Of a DNA stretch of 64,000 bases, positions 1 through 11,315 are shown in pieces; position 1 is the stretch's first letter, and every line of letters starts with the position of its first letter. Source of the stretch: Straminergon stramineum (lineage: Eukaryota > Streptophyta > Bryopsida > Hypnales > Calliergonaceae); the NCBI GenBank assembly GCA_963920665.1, contig OY987263.1:37684547-37748546 (forward strand), given 5' to 3'. Below the pieces are notes generated by a model, which saw nothing but the letters and a program-made list of their open reading frames with translations, did not search any database and was not told where the DNA came from. The position numbers and the translations under genes were made by a program.

Positions 1-77
1 AATTGACCTTTCCCAAATTAAAGAACCACCACTAGGGAATTCCTTGGGTTTTGTTTCCTAGGCCTTTCCCACACTAC

Positions 78-343
78 AATGCCCCATGTTCATATGCACA
101 TTGAAGGCAAGAATTTCGAATTGCTACCTTTTGGAATTGAGCAGAGACAATGTCTAAGCATCATGCTAGCTTCAACATTGATTCACATCATGGTTGCAAC
201 TTTTATACAATCTTTTGATCGATTGGTTAAATCCTACTAGTTTGCAACCTATAGATTTAGATATGTCTAAAGGAGAAGGTTTTTCACATGTGCTAGTTCA
301 CCCTTTGATTGCCATTCCAAATACTCATTTATCCATTCCTTAA
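78..343 (+). pseudogene. Cytochrome P450 copy 0, 3' exon fragment (dead)
   Basis: Only the last part of a P450 exon 3 is present, from the 'MPHVHMHIEGKNFELLPFG' stretch to the final TAA. The heme-binding signature is ruined: the family consensus FxxGxRxCxG reads FGIEQRQCLS, keeping the Cys but losing both glycines. Soon after, around position 222-238, a frameshift replaces the 'DWSLPNGLQP' stretch and brings a stop. The same GIEQRQC change and the same frameshift occur in copy 3 at 53.5 kb, so copies 0 and 3 descend from one already damaged gene. Bases 1-77 do not match P450 sequence and look like an inserted element lying where copy 3 carries a CACTA-type insertion. An AATAAA follows the stop, as in copies 2 and 3. 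Confidence 0.85.
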
Positions 344-2040
344 ATGAACACCTTTGAAATAGCTATTTATATATAGGGTATCATATGTAACTTGCAAGTA
401 TATGCAACTTGTTTACACTTTGTACATATATGCAATAAATACCATTTCTTAAATATGTGATAATCATGGTCTTTTAAAATGCCATTATAGAATGATATTT
501 TTTCATATTTCTTTATAACTATATATGTTGCTTATATCTTGAAATTTTGGAATCTTTATTTTGACAAACAATATGGGATTACAAATTTGCTCTCATATTC
601 ACATTTGTCTTTGTATTTATATTTATATTTATATTTGTAGCCATCTATACCATATTTGTATTTAAAGTATTCGTAGACAAATGCTTTTTGAAGTGGGTCT
701 TTTGTTTGTTAGCAATGGTGGCTAGTATAGTTTTATTAATCATTGTTGGCTTGTGTTTTAGAGAGGATAGTAGAATATAAACATATTTGTACATTATAAC
801 ATCTTCTCAACATATTAGTTCTTTAGCATGATTCCTCACTAATATTAACTTGTATGATAGGATTAAATGGGGGCATAATGAGGTGTCTCTATGTAATTAT
901 AGAAAAGATTGTTACGCATGAGAAGGTTACAATTTAGTGCTCCCAAATTGTTTTTGTGGTAGCACAACACACAATACAATGTGCTTGACAATATATGCAC
1001 CTGGAATTAGTGCTATATATGATTGAGTAGAATTATTATAATTAAATAGTAATTATTTTAGGGGTGATTGCAAGAAACACCTGCCCTATTTTGTGTCACA
1101 TGGTGTGTGCTAATTAGTTTTTTGCCTATAACTTTTGTGTTTTGGCCCCAAATGACTTAAGATTTGTAGGGAAGCTACTCATGACTATCATATACCTTCC
1201 ATAATTTTTTAATAATTTCCAAAAATAATTTACTATCCAAAAATAGACCCCGATTCAATGTCACAATTGCCAATTTGGAGGTTTTTAGTACTATTTAGAA
1301 TCCAAAAAACCATATTTTGAGCTGAAATTTGGATGAGATGGTCTTCTAGTAGACTTGTAGCTTTCTATGAGAAGAATTTTAAAAATAGTTAATTTTTTGT
1401 GGTGTGGAAGTCTACAAAGTGAGCTTCTTTCTGCTTGCATTTTGTAACATATAAAATTTTGTTTTGGTGGTTTTTTTGGTGAATGACCATCTCCATAGGG
1501 TTTTTGCAAATGGACACTTTTTATTTTGTGTATTTATTTATTTTTACTATTTTTACTTAATTAAAACATCAAGGTATGTATTTTCTTGAGACTAAGCACT
1601 TTTCTAGTTCTCCTACTTAGAGAATTTTTCTATGCAATTCCTTCCATGGGTACCTTCATCTTAAAGGAATATACATTAATCATATTTTTTAAATTTTTTA
1701 AAAATTAATTTTCTAATTTTAAAGTACTCCCCAAAAAATCAGCAAAATGCAACAAATAGGATAGATGTTTCTTGCAATCACCCTTAGGTGGATCCTATAG
1801 GCAACTCGAAGAGGAATTCAATGCACTTCAATATGCATTATATGGACATGTATGAAGAAGTTACAAATTTTTAATAGTATAATCTCTTATCCATTCTTTA
1901 AATTAATACCTTTGTAATAGGTATTTACATATAGGGTTACAATCACCTTCAATTTTGTTCGCAAGTATCACACTCTGTATAGATAAACAATAAATGTCAT
2001 TTCTTAATTACACAATAGTCATGGGTTTCATAATAATTCT
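344..2040. other. P450 3' flank, AT-rich spacer carrying one MITE
   Basis: No gene is seen. Bases 344-1061 and 1784-2000 align with 53753-54600 downstream of P450 copy 3, including the AATAAA-containing stretch and the text around GGTGGATCCTATAGGCAACT. The MITE at 1062-1783 interrupts this alignment and is absent from the 54-kb copy. Confidence 0.7.
1062..1783. mobile_element. MITE, GGGTGATTGC family, subfamily 1
   Basis: Both ends are inverted copies of GGGTGATTGCAAGAAACA. The element is flanked by TTAG at 1058-1061 and again at 1784-1787. The paralogous sequence at 54491-54510 reads TTTTAGGTGG with a single TTAG and no insertion, so this is an occupied/empty pair showing a 4-bp target duplication. 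It has no coding capacity. The element at 29760-30480 is the same subfamily in the opposite orientation, and 42649-43290 is a truncated relative. The superfamily is not certain; 4-bp duplications with a GGG-type end would suit Sola-like transposons. Confidence 0.85.
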
Positions 2041-2049
2041 CATGTAGTC

Positions 2050-3480
2050 ATGTTTTCATTGTGTTTATGTCATGTAATAAACCGTTTTGACATCAATGAA
2101 TATTGGTTGGTGAGGAAGTTCTGAACCTTGTTTGGGTTGATATTCGGTTGGTTTTGAATCGAATGGATTGACAGTGTTCGTATTTAGCTGAAACCACTGA
2201 TTTTTGGCAGCAAGAACATGAGTTGACCGTCCGCAAACCATTAGTTTGATACGGAGTAGTTGTGAATGCCGAAACATTTCTCAACCCTAATTTGAAGATT
2301 TGTCCACGACAGCTGATAATTTTCTGTTTGAATCTCACTTTTGTTTCCACCTGTGCCTACTTTTGTGATGAATGCTGGATCTCGTCTTTGAATTAAGAGT
2401 TTCTAAGATACATGTGCACATGAATTTAGTTAAGAAAGAAAAAAATTGTATACCTTGTTGCAGGATCCTGAAGTTTTAAAGAAGGTTCATGCACATGAGA
2501 TCGAATAGTCTCGGGTATGCCAGAGCAGAGCTAGGGGTGGTCCCCAGGCCTTGCTCCAAATGCGCACTTCTCTTTTCTAGATTAGAGCTTAGCTTATCCT
2601 AATCAACTGGAAACATCGTGGACAACTTCTCTGAAAGAATGGTGGGTCTTGCTAAAATCTCTGTTGGGAACGATGGTGCAATGCACACTCCAAGATCATT
2701 CATTTGAACAGAGGTAGTCATTAGTCCCAGTAGCTTGAATGCTGGGTGAAGTTTCCGGAACAACTGTTTGAACGCAAGGGCGTTGAAGTGAGTGGTTACC
2801 AACAGTTGCCTTTGGTATGAAATGCATCCAGACTGACAGAGAAGATTGATCTATCGTGATCGTTCTGACCCAAGGGGCGTAGGGAATGGATGTAAGAAGA
2901 ATTCGAATAGGATCGAAGAAGCTGAGGAGGCTTCCGAGGTTTACTACTTCCTTACCATGACAACGAGTGCACCATTTACCGATGTTGTGGGTTGGTTGAA
3001 ATGAGATCAATCGTTGACGGCATTTCAATAGCTACTTTTGTGGATTCCACGCTTTTGTGGATTCCACACTATGGTAGAACCACCCATACTCAACCACTTA
3101 AGCGATTCTGCGCATTTTCTAGACAGTATCAGTCAATGTAAATTTTCTGCCACGTAGAAAGATGGAAGTCATGGGGATTGCAAATTGTTTTTGGTAGTTT
3201 TATGTTTTGAACTGAAATTATTATGATTTCTGGAAGCCATAAGTTGGTTTGGACGTATAACCAATGTATAGAGTCTTCCATAATTGCTCGTTCAAAGATT
3301 ACTTTGGCTCTCAAAACCAAGGACATGTGTCATGACATTGATGGTCAGAAATCAGTCCTAGTCTCTGTTGAATTTTCCAGTACCTAAAGATTGCCTATGG
3401 GATCTTGGTCGGGAATGGGTGGTTCTACCATATTAGTCTTCGAGGTGTTGGAGCTTTAGCAGTTTAGCTTTCTTGACGAA
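2050..3480. repeat. Duplicated block copy A, upstream part, function unknown
   Basis: This stretch is about 90 percent like 31530-32510 (copy B), and its first 580 bases are also like 19985-20388 plus 25896-25990 (copy C). It contains the TTTTAAAG site that in copy C is the piggyBac target. Short open frames exist on both strands, for example on the minus strand at 2599-2802, which stays open in copy B at 32058-32330. I do not recognise a protein family. It may hold 5' parts of the FO synthase pseudogene that have decayed beyond recognition. Confidence 0.5.
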
Positions 3481-3496
3481 TACCTTTTCTTTTCAG

Positions 3497-6340
3497 GTCA
3501 AAGTCATAATAATCTTTCATTCAGTGGGGCTTAAACTTCTTGAGATTGTCAAAGCAGCAGATATGCTGCTTTCGAGCAACGCTTGTTTTTTCGGCGAAAT
3601 AGTATCAGATTGCTCCAAAAAAAATTATTTGGCTAAAGAATGATGACAAACCATGAAGTTTTTTCGCCGTAGAACTCCAAATAAATAAAAAATCTTGGAT
3701 GTTCCTCTAATGTGCAAAATTGTGAATGACTCCGAGTAGGAGATTCTACGAATTGAATTTTCTGGTGCTTTTTGTGTCAACCGTTTCAGTAAAGGGAAAC
3801 TTAGATAGTGAAGACCTGCGTGGAAAGCCGTACAATTAGTTCATTCTTTTCAGTTTCATAGAATCGGATTTTCAGTTTCACCGAATTTGGTGGTTATTGC
3901 TAGAAACTATGTCAAGTGCTAGTAAGAAATCATTTCAGTGACTTCTGAGTTGCTGGAGCTTACAAAGATCGAACGTAGAATGGTCTCTGCAGAAGCCCAT
4001 GAAAACGTGTTTCTAATTAATTTCGCGGTAATGTTAATTACCTCTACTACGATCAAGTTTCTTCCTCACTCAGTTTGTCTGGTGTTTTTGAGCAGATTTT
4101 CCCTGGAGAAAATATCTCGCAGAAGTGTAGAGGCTTGGGGGAGAGGTGCTTACCGAAGTGTGTGCAGGTACTACCTGGGCGATTTTAATTTTTTTCTTCT
4201 AGAAATTAGGAAGTATTCTATAATTGAATTATACCACAAGCAGATTGCAGGTAGCATTATTTGAAAGTTCTTTGTAGCATTGTTGGATCTTTTGTAGTAG
4301 ATTCATCTAAATTATAGTAATTTTGATAACATCCTGTGGATTGCAAGTGCAGGGAGGAATCCACCCTGAGTTCACTGGGGAAACCTAGCTCCTTGGAGAT
4401 CTTGAAAGCGATAAGTTCCAGAGCTTCCGTTCATGCGTTTTCTCCTCTCGAAGTCTTTGAAGGAGCTTTGACCCTGGGTGTCCCCATTTTACGTTCACAA
4501 GTTTCAGAACTAGGGTCTACTAGCTTGTTACTGTGGTAATGTTATTATCGCTCATTTGGACTACTTACAGTCGTCAGCAGAATTGGACCTTTTCGAACGG
4601 TATTTTAAGCATGTGGATGATTCGGACCTCGATATTCAGAACGAACATCCTCACTGCGTATTCTCTTTGTTCTGCTAATTGCTTTCAGGGTTTGTGTGAG
4701 TGCAGTATTAAAGAGTTTCTGGTGGAGTTGAAAAACGCTGGTCTTGCTTCCCTGCCGGACACTGCGCCTGAGGTGAGAACAGTAAGTCTCTCGGGAAGTG
4801 CAATGAGTAACTTAGCGATAAGTTTGTTTTCGTGCCAATTCATATGAGAATTTCTGTTGGTGACGATGCAATGCATGATCTCTTTTAGTACCATGTCAAG
4901 ACTCCATGTTCATGTGGGGTTTACTATAATTGCAGAATGCAGACAGCGTTGAATTTGATTATCATTCTTATTTGTTCTCTCCACTGAAGCGAATGGGGTT
5001 CTTTTTTTAATTGTAGTGAATGATAATGTCCATCGACAGGGGTTTGTTGTTTTTCCGACAGCTGAAAAGATTGGTTACTCAAACATGTAAAGTTCCCACT
5101 TGAATACCTCATATTTTTGTGATTCCTGGGAGTTTCATGACAAACTTTCCCGAGTCTTAATTTTTTTGGCAACGACAATCTGCTTGTGTATATGGACCTT
5201 CGTTTTACAGGTTCTGGAAATTGCACATAAGGTAGGACTCCGTACAACGTCAACTATCTTGTTTGGCCACGTACCTTGATCGACCTCACCACTGGTAACT
5301 CTTCATCGCAGCCGTTGTTTGAGTATCTTGAGTAATTGATTGGTTACTGTGCTACGGGCATCAACTGCCTGTAATTCTTTTTGTTAATATGTGAAGGAAT
5401 GTTGGGATCCAGGTCATGACATTTGCTTCATTTAAGGAATCTTGCAAGGAAGACAGGTGGTTTCTCAGAGTTTGTGCCCCTTCCCTTCGCGCATATGAAG
5501 GTGTGCGTGGTTTCTACCACCGTTAAGCATTATTCAGCTGGCTTCCTTTAACAAAGCCACCAAATTATAGGGCATAATGTCCCTGTTACGATGCCAGGCA
5601 CCGGTTACAGTGCCAGGCACGATAAGTGCCCACGTGCTTAACGTAGCGGGAGGCCTGAGGGGGGAAGCCTCCCACTATACGGTACTCCTATTTGAATAAA
5701 TCACTGTCCGACAGGAGGAATTTATCTTTGAAAATATTACGTTTTGAAAGAATTGGAATGCCTCAGTCTCTGGAAGTGTAAGCATTCCATTATGTAGTTG
5801 GCTTTTCAGGCACAGTGTACTTAAAATTAAAGGCCGATCTCAAAAAGGACCAATAAGTCGGTAGTGTGGACAGATGCACTCAATATATAGCGCGACTGAT
5901 CTTGCATTCCTTCCTCCCTAATATCCAGGTGCGACTCTTTTCTTCAGAGTTTGTAATCTCACCTTACACAGCCGTGCCAACCGTTTCTTCAAGCTGTTAT
6001 TCCCATTTCTTCAGTACATTCCTATGCATGTTGCTTGGCAACTTTTGTTCTGTTTACTGTCAAATGATAGCAGATTCAATTGCGTGATTAATTGACTTGC
6101 ATGTGCAAGCACGACTACAGTGTAGTTCATTATCCTGTTTTGAGTGGAGTTACGTTAGCAAGTAGGGTCAGCTTCTTCGTTAGGTGGGTCTCCTTGCTTG
6201 CTTGGTGTAGACTTCGAGGGTCAAGATGGGACCAGGTGGCGCTCAAGGTCTTCAAGCAGCAGGTTGCAATTACATGGGAGGCACCCTTATGAACGAGAGT
6301 CTGCATGTATCACAAGAGCTGCTAGCTGGAACATCACATG
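3497..6340 (+). pseudogene. FO synthase pseudogene, CofH half, copy A
   Basis: FO synthase is a radical-SAM enzyme making 7,8-didemethyl-8-hydroxy-5-deazariboflavin; the CofH domain couples tyrosine to the pyrimidine precursor. Recognisable exons in order: degenerate linker 3497-3590 (VKAAD region); 4096-4167 (SLEKISRRSVEAWGRGA); 4353-4477 (GGIHPEFTGET, then VHAFSPLEVFEGALTLG); 4689-4772 (IKEFLVELKNAGLASLPDTA); 5211-5294 (AHKVGLRTTSTILFGHV); 5413-5500 (HLLHLRNLARKTGGFSEFV); 5874-5928 (IARLILHSFLPNIQ); 6211-6340 (GAQGLQAAGCNYMGGTLMNES). Most are bounded by AG and GT, with compatible phase at the 5294/5413 and 5928/6211 junctions. Lesions: insertions of about 4 nt near 4388 and 5270, a TGA replacing CGA at 5416, a 2-nt deletion near 4160, and insertions of 8 and 4 nt after LMNES. 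The CxxxCxxC exon is missing here. No CofG half was found. Confidence 0.8.
5523..5681. other. 159-bp insertion present in copy A only
   Basis: Copy B reads continuously from TTTCTACCACCG to GGTACTCCTATT at about 34480-34495, while copy A has about 159 extra bases between these words. The insert holds a repeated TGCCAGGCAC and an inverted GTTAAGC/GCTTAAC pair, and it is richer in GC than its surroundings. No target duplication is clear and the class is unknown. Confidence 0.5.
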
Positions 6341-8408
6341 GTAACTTGGTCGTTTGGGTCTACTGCTTGAATGCCCTGCTTGTCCTGTAGGGTTTATATT
6401 GACCTGCAGTGAAGCCTCAGCTATCGCCACCCTTCCATCACAATGCAGCACATCCACGTCTCCCAAAGTTGCAACTTGTAGTACACATGACCATTCCAAG
6501 GGGTATCTCACTGTTGGTCCCAAGCTTGGAGACGTTTTTCATCGACCAGGCAATTAAATACTACGAACTATTTGATTTATATGTAAGAATATTGGTCATG
6601 TAATAGGGTCCGCAACCAGCATATATACCGATTTCACTTCCCATACTCCAAGGTGCAATCATAGAGTGAAAAATATGCTCCACATCCAACACGGTCAGAA
6701 GCATCTGGAAGAAAAATGGCAACAGATTGGCTTGCAGGCGAAGAGCTTTCCTCCTTAAGCTTATGAGATGGAAAGTTTGATAGTGTCCACTGGTAAGATA
6801 CCTAGCTCATCTGTCAGTGCACAACTTAAATTTAAACGGAGATGCTCGTGTGCAGCAATTGAAAGACTTCGGGCCTTCCCGGCTCTTCCACTTCCATGAA
6901 GAAGGAATTCGATCATCGGACTTAGGCTTCAACAGTGGGAAGGAGAGGAGGACATCTGTCCATGCCATGCGGGGCTTACGAAGCGGTTCTGAGGTGGGCA
7001 CACATGAATTTCCCTGTGGTTTATTTCCACTAATTTGACTGGTGGACGAGCTTTTGTGCAGCAGCACTGAATCACTAAGATGAACTTACGTCTTGTTGTA
7101 CTGTTTTGTTCCTAACAAACTCGACTAGACAGTACTGTAGCTAGGATTCTGTTGTTTAGGTGACTACTTAAGTCTTAAGCAAATGCCATGTGCCATACAA
7201 TTTACTGCCTGCTGTAATGATGTTGGAGCATTCAGCCGGAAGCCGAGTTCTGGTTCATTTAACCCTGGAACGACGCGGGGGTGCTCTTGGTTTCTGCTGT
7301 ATTCGAATCTCTGTACTTCTTAAAAAAGAAAGGCCTTCAATGAGGGCTGGCTCATGCCTAAGAAGACTCTGCATGTCCCCACCTCCCTTCATAAAAATAG
7401 TAGATGAAGAATTGCTTCTCTGTCCACTACAAAGATATCCTAAGTCATTCATCGGATAATTTCAGTCCTCAGCGTCGTTATAGGGTTAAGATGAAATTGG
7501 ATGGTCTTGTGGAACATTTCTTTTTTTCTTTCATCTTTTGATGCAATGAAAGAGCCCCAATTTTTTCTAGTGGATCAAACTTCTTTTTGGCCCAAAATGA
7601 AGTTCTTTGGAGATTTGTCCCTAGTTTAGCTTCCACCAATGAAAACTCAAGAACATGTAGACATATTGGACAAGTCATTGTATAATCAATATGTAGGTTT
7701 TTTTAAGCTTTTTTTCCAATTGTGAGTGTTGCATTGCAATTGGGGCATTGTAGATTGTCGATGTATTTACTTTACTTCTTTTAATCCCTAAGCACTCCGC
7801 CATCCATTTTTTTAACGATGGATTGGATGAAAGTCATCCTCATTTGTGGAGATACTTTATCAAGTTGTTGTCCCATTTGAGGGTTGGATTTGGTGTTACT
7901 AGAGTACATATTTTTCTAAAATTACAAATGTGCAAGGATGTCAAGTGGTCAAATTGCATTGACTTTAGTTCAAAACTTGATTTGCCAAAATGAGGTCATA
8001 GATATTAAGAACCCAAAAATTTCAAAAAATCACCATGTGACGAGAACCTCATTTCAAATCTATTCCAACCATTTTTACTCAAAAAATGATAACATTTTGT
8101 GAATTGTGAAGGAATTTTGAAATTTTTCTTTTAAAATATAGAAAAAAAGATTGGTGATAGCACTGGTGAATCTAACCGCATAGATGGAATCTAAAAATCA
8201 AAATCCACAACTTTTATTTGTATGTCAATTGCAAAATATGCTTCCAAATAGCACTTTATAATGATTTTTCTCAAATCATCAAATCTGGAGATGATTCTGG
8301 ACGTTTAGGGGTTCATCACCCACATGCTTTTTCATTTTTTGAAAGAAATGAATCGAATCCCATTGCCAAAGGGTGAAATACAAAACCACCAGCCACTTAT
8401 TTTACCCA
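6341..8408. other. Spacer between FO synthase pseudogene and P450 promoter, copy A
   Basis: No gene family is recognised. Open frames at 6807-7067 (minus), 6817-7038 (plus) and 7190-7459 (plus) remain open in copy B, but the two copies are so alike that this says nothing about selection. The part from about 7955 to 8320 is a dispersed repeat listed separately. Confidence 0.5.
7955..8320 (+). repeat. Dispersed repeat of about 370 bp (four copies in window)
   Basis: The stretch from GAGGTCATAGATATTAAGAA to GGACGTTTAGGGG recurs directly at about 36765-37130 (block B), inverted at about 13025-13400, and directly at 43320-43365 plus 44113-44450, where a MITE splits it. No coding sequence is visible. 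The ends are not sharp enough to define terminal repeats. Confidence 0.7.
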
Positions 8409-8598
8409 CAACGGATATTTCGTTCAAACGGCGATATTCCACAAACTTGGCACTTTGAGGTTCAGACTTCAGACCGCGCGGTCTGAAATGTATACCCCTC
8501 CTAGATTTCAGACGGTGTGGTCTGAAATCTACACCAGTCCTAGAAAATAAATGGAAAAATGGCGTATGAATACCGCCATTTTAACGAAATATCTGTTG
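8409..8598. mobile_element. Fold-back element with a GC-rich palindromic core (copy A)
   Basis: About 31 bp at each end form an inverted repeat beginning CAACGGATATTTCGTT at 8409 and the complement of CAACAGATATTTCGTT at 8598. In the middle lies a perfect 20-bp palindrome, TTCAGACCGCGCGGTCTGAA (8468-8487), followed 25 bp later by an imperfect variant around 8511-8534. The same structure is at 37219-37408. It lies about 320 bp upstream of the P450 TATA box, so it may be a small transposon or may carry regulatory sites. No target duplication was found. Confidence 0.55.
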
Positions 8599-8920
8599 CA
8601 CATGTTTGCAAATGATTACGTACTGTGTCCCTTTTCTGTCAAGGTGACGAACTGCACAGGTCATTGCCACCTTTTGTTTCTTATTACCTCATTAGTTAGT
8701 GCACAGTACAGATGCACACTCATCAATTCACTACAGAATGGGCCCATACAACACTAAAATTCAATTCTTTTCCGAATTCTATTGGTCATAATCCTGCAAC
8801 CAGGTGTGACTCAAAAAGCCAATTTCTAAAGATCAGGTTGTGGAATCTCATGCCGCATTTCTCTTGTCCGCTGGCATGGAAATATCAACGTTATTTCTAC
8901 GAGAGTTCGTGCACCCTCGC

Positions 8921-8927
8921 TATATAA
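8921..8927 (+). promoter_or_regulatory. Candidate TATA box, P450 copy 1
   Basis: TATATAA occurs after GCACCCTCGC, 477 bp upstream of the ATG at 9404. The same motif in the same context is at 37735 before the intact copy 2. In dead copy 3 the matching place (about 49620-49650) has lost it. The distance implies a leader of roughly 450 bp, or an unseen 5' intron. Confidence 0.45.
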
Positions 8928-9826
8928 TGGGAGTGAAAATGCAAGTGCCCTTAGCAAGTGTCCCTCATTGGAGCCCTTTGCGTTAGATTGACTGAAGTCC
9001 TGTGACTGAATTCTGAGTACTTCTGGAACATCACTTGCTCGATCACTTGCTTTCAAATTGTGCCATTCCTCACCATCAATCTTTCATCTCGGCCACGGTG
9101 ACCATGATGATGCCTTCAGGGGCTTGGAGTGTATGCTTCTCTTCTCTGCTTTCCAAACAAATGAATCTTATGCAGGTTCTCCCTCCTGAGTGATGACATC
9201 CGTGTAGTCTCAAAATGTTATCTCAAAGTCGTTACGTACTGTACTCCACAGATTGCATGTGCAGATCGATATCAGTGAAATCTCAAAAGTTTGCTCAAGC
9301 TACGTCTGCACTACACGCAATAGCATATGAATGTGTGGATATCAATCGAGTCTCATTCAAAATGTTCGCTTAAATTAGCTACTGACTGTGCACAACCACG
9401 TGAATGTGCCAATGTGGCGATGGTGCTGTGCAGGTTGTGAGTGCAGTGGTGCTCGGCATTCTTCTGCTTGCCAAGTTCATCACAGGCAGGAAATACAAGA
9501 ATTTGCCTCCAGGCCCACGGGGGTTCCCCGTCATCGGTTCATTGCACTTGTTGGGCAAATTCCCACAGCGGGATTTGACCAAACTGGCCGAGACTTATGG
9601 GCCGTTGATGTCCGTGTGGTTGGGGCCACAGCTGACTGTGGTGGCTACCTCCCCTGCGGCAGCGGAGGAGATTCTCAAGACTCAAGGCTCCAATTTCGCG
9701 AACCGAATTGCAACTTCTTTTTCACATGTGGTTCTTCCTGGAGGTACTGAGTTGCCTCCTCTTCCTCCGCTTGAGAATTAGATTCTTGAAAGTAACGTGA
9801 AAGTACAACGTGACACAGGAAACTTA

Positions 9827-9943
9827 TATTGGGTTCCCGGTGCTGAAATTCCCAATGAGTCTCACTTTTCCCAGTGGTCCCAGTGTATCACACACCGGGA
9901 AAAGTGAGACTCACTGGGAATTTTAACACTGGGAACCCAATAT
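9827..9943. mobile_element. Fold-back element in intron 1 of P450 copy 1
   Basis: About 117 bp form a long imperfect hairpin: TATTGGGTTCCC at the left and its complement GGGAACCCAATA at the right, with further paired blocks GAGTCTCACTTTTCCC and GGGAAAAGTGAGACTC inside. Introns 1 of copies 2 and 3 lack it. A target duplication was not clear. Confidence 0.7.
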
Positions 9944-11315
9944 GAGTATAACAAGCTTGTTACAAGAACTACTGTGCAGGCCATGGTAGTGGTGAGGGTC
10001 TTGATGGTTGTTAAGGATTGTTATTTCCATAAGAAGACTCCATTTTCTTGGTTTTGGATATAACTTCCATAAATAGGCTAAGAGTAGAAAACCTTAATTC
10101 TACAAATACCCAAAATTTTGGAAAATGACATGCCTCTCCTTACTTAGTGGGTGATTGCCATTTGTAAAAATTGAGTTTAGTTGAATTTATGGAGATGGTA
10201 TTGTGGATCATTGCATTTTATCTTCAAATACCAAAGAGATAGAAGCTTTAGTTGAGTGTCTATAATGCTCATGATGGTTAATAGTAGAATGGTAGAGTTC
10301 ACAAAAATGAAGGTGTGTCGCATTTTAGGTAGTGCTAATAATGAGTGTACTTACTTGAGCAATGCCATTTCAATTGTGTAAAGTTCTGACATCTCTAATG
10401 TAAAGTACTTCTAGTTTATAGAGCTCTAGGCATTTGAAATTCCTTCATTTTAAAACTTGCATTAGAAGTCATTTTGTTTTAGTCTTTTTTGCAATTCAAT
10501 TTTGTTTTTGTAGTTTAAAACTCATCATTTATGAACAATTGTGATCATAATTGATATCAGATATAGCCATGACATCAGACTCACCTGTGAGGTTGCACTT
10601 GAAGAAGATACTACACGTACAACTTAGCACTAACAAATAACTTCAACTAGCAACAAATGTGCGAATGGAAGAAATTGCTCATGTTATGCGTGTGATTCCT
10701 CAAGATGGTGTCACAATGGTGTCTATGAGGATGCACATTGAAGTGGCCATAACTAACATCATGTCACGTGTGATTCTCAAAAGACGTTTCACGCTTATAG
10801 CTTTTGATCAAATACATGATGAACAAGAACTCGAGCAAGTGAGCAATTTTAGCAATATTTTGAAGGACATTGCCAAGTATGCACAAATTATAAATCCAGG
10901 GGACTTCATCCCTTTATTCAAATGGATGGACGTATTTAGACTTGAAAGAAAAATGCAAGATTTGAGAGAGAGAATGGATGCTTTCATGTCCCCAATCATA
11001 TCTGAGCATGTTGAGCAACGGAAGAGTGGTTCCATATTTGTGAAAGATATGGTAGATGTCCTTTTGGACCAAATGGAGGATGAGACATTGCAATTTGACA
11101 TCACGAATGACAACGTCAATAGTACATTGTGGGTAAGAATGCAATTCCTTTTTTTATTAAGTAGCGGTTAATAAGAGCTTATATATTTAAATTTTTTGGT
11201 ATTCAAGACCTTACCATTTGAATTTTTGAAGTTAAAAAGTGAAATATGGTTACATGTGGAACACTTGAAGGAATTTTTATGTTGCAAATGTTGATCTATT
11301 TGTTAAAAAATTATA

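Noticed and set aside
2599..3028. Minus-strand frames (QLFRKLHPAFKLLGLM region) conserved in block B
   Set aside because: They look mildly protein-like, but the two frames overlap each other, no family is recognised, and the blocks are decayed; kept only as part of the repeat description.
6807..7067. Frames at 6807-7067 and 7190-7459 identical in blocks A and B
   Set aside because: The two blocks are almost identical throughout, so shared openness is not evidence of coding; no recognised motif.
10808..11119. Minus-strand frames opposite P450 exon 2 (also 39661-40143 and 51871-52188)
   Set aside because: They persist in each P450 copy only because the plus strand is coding; no independent motif.
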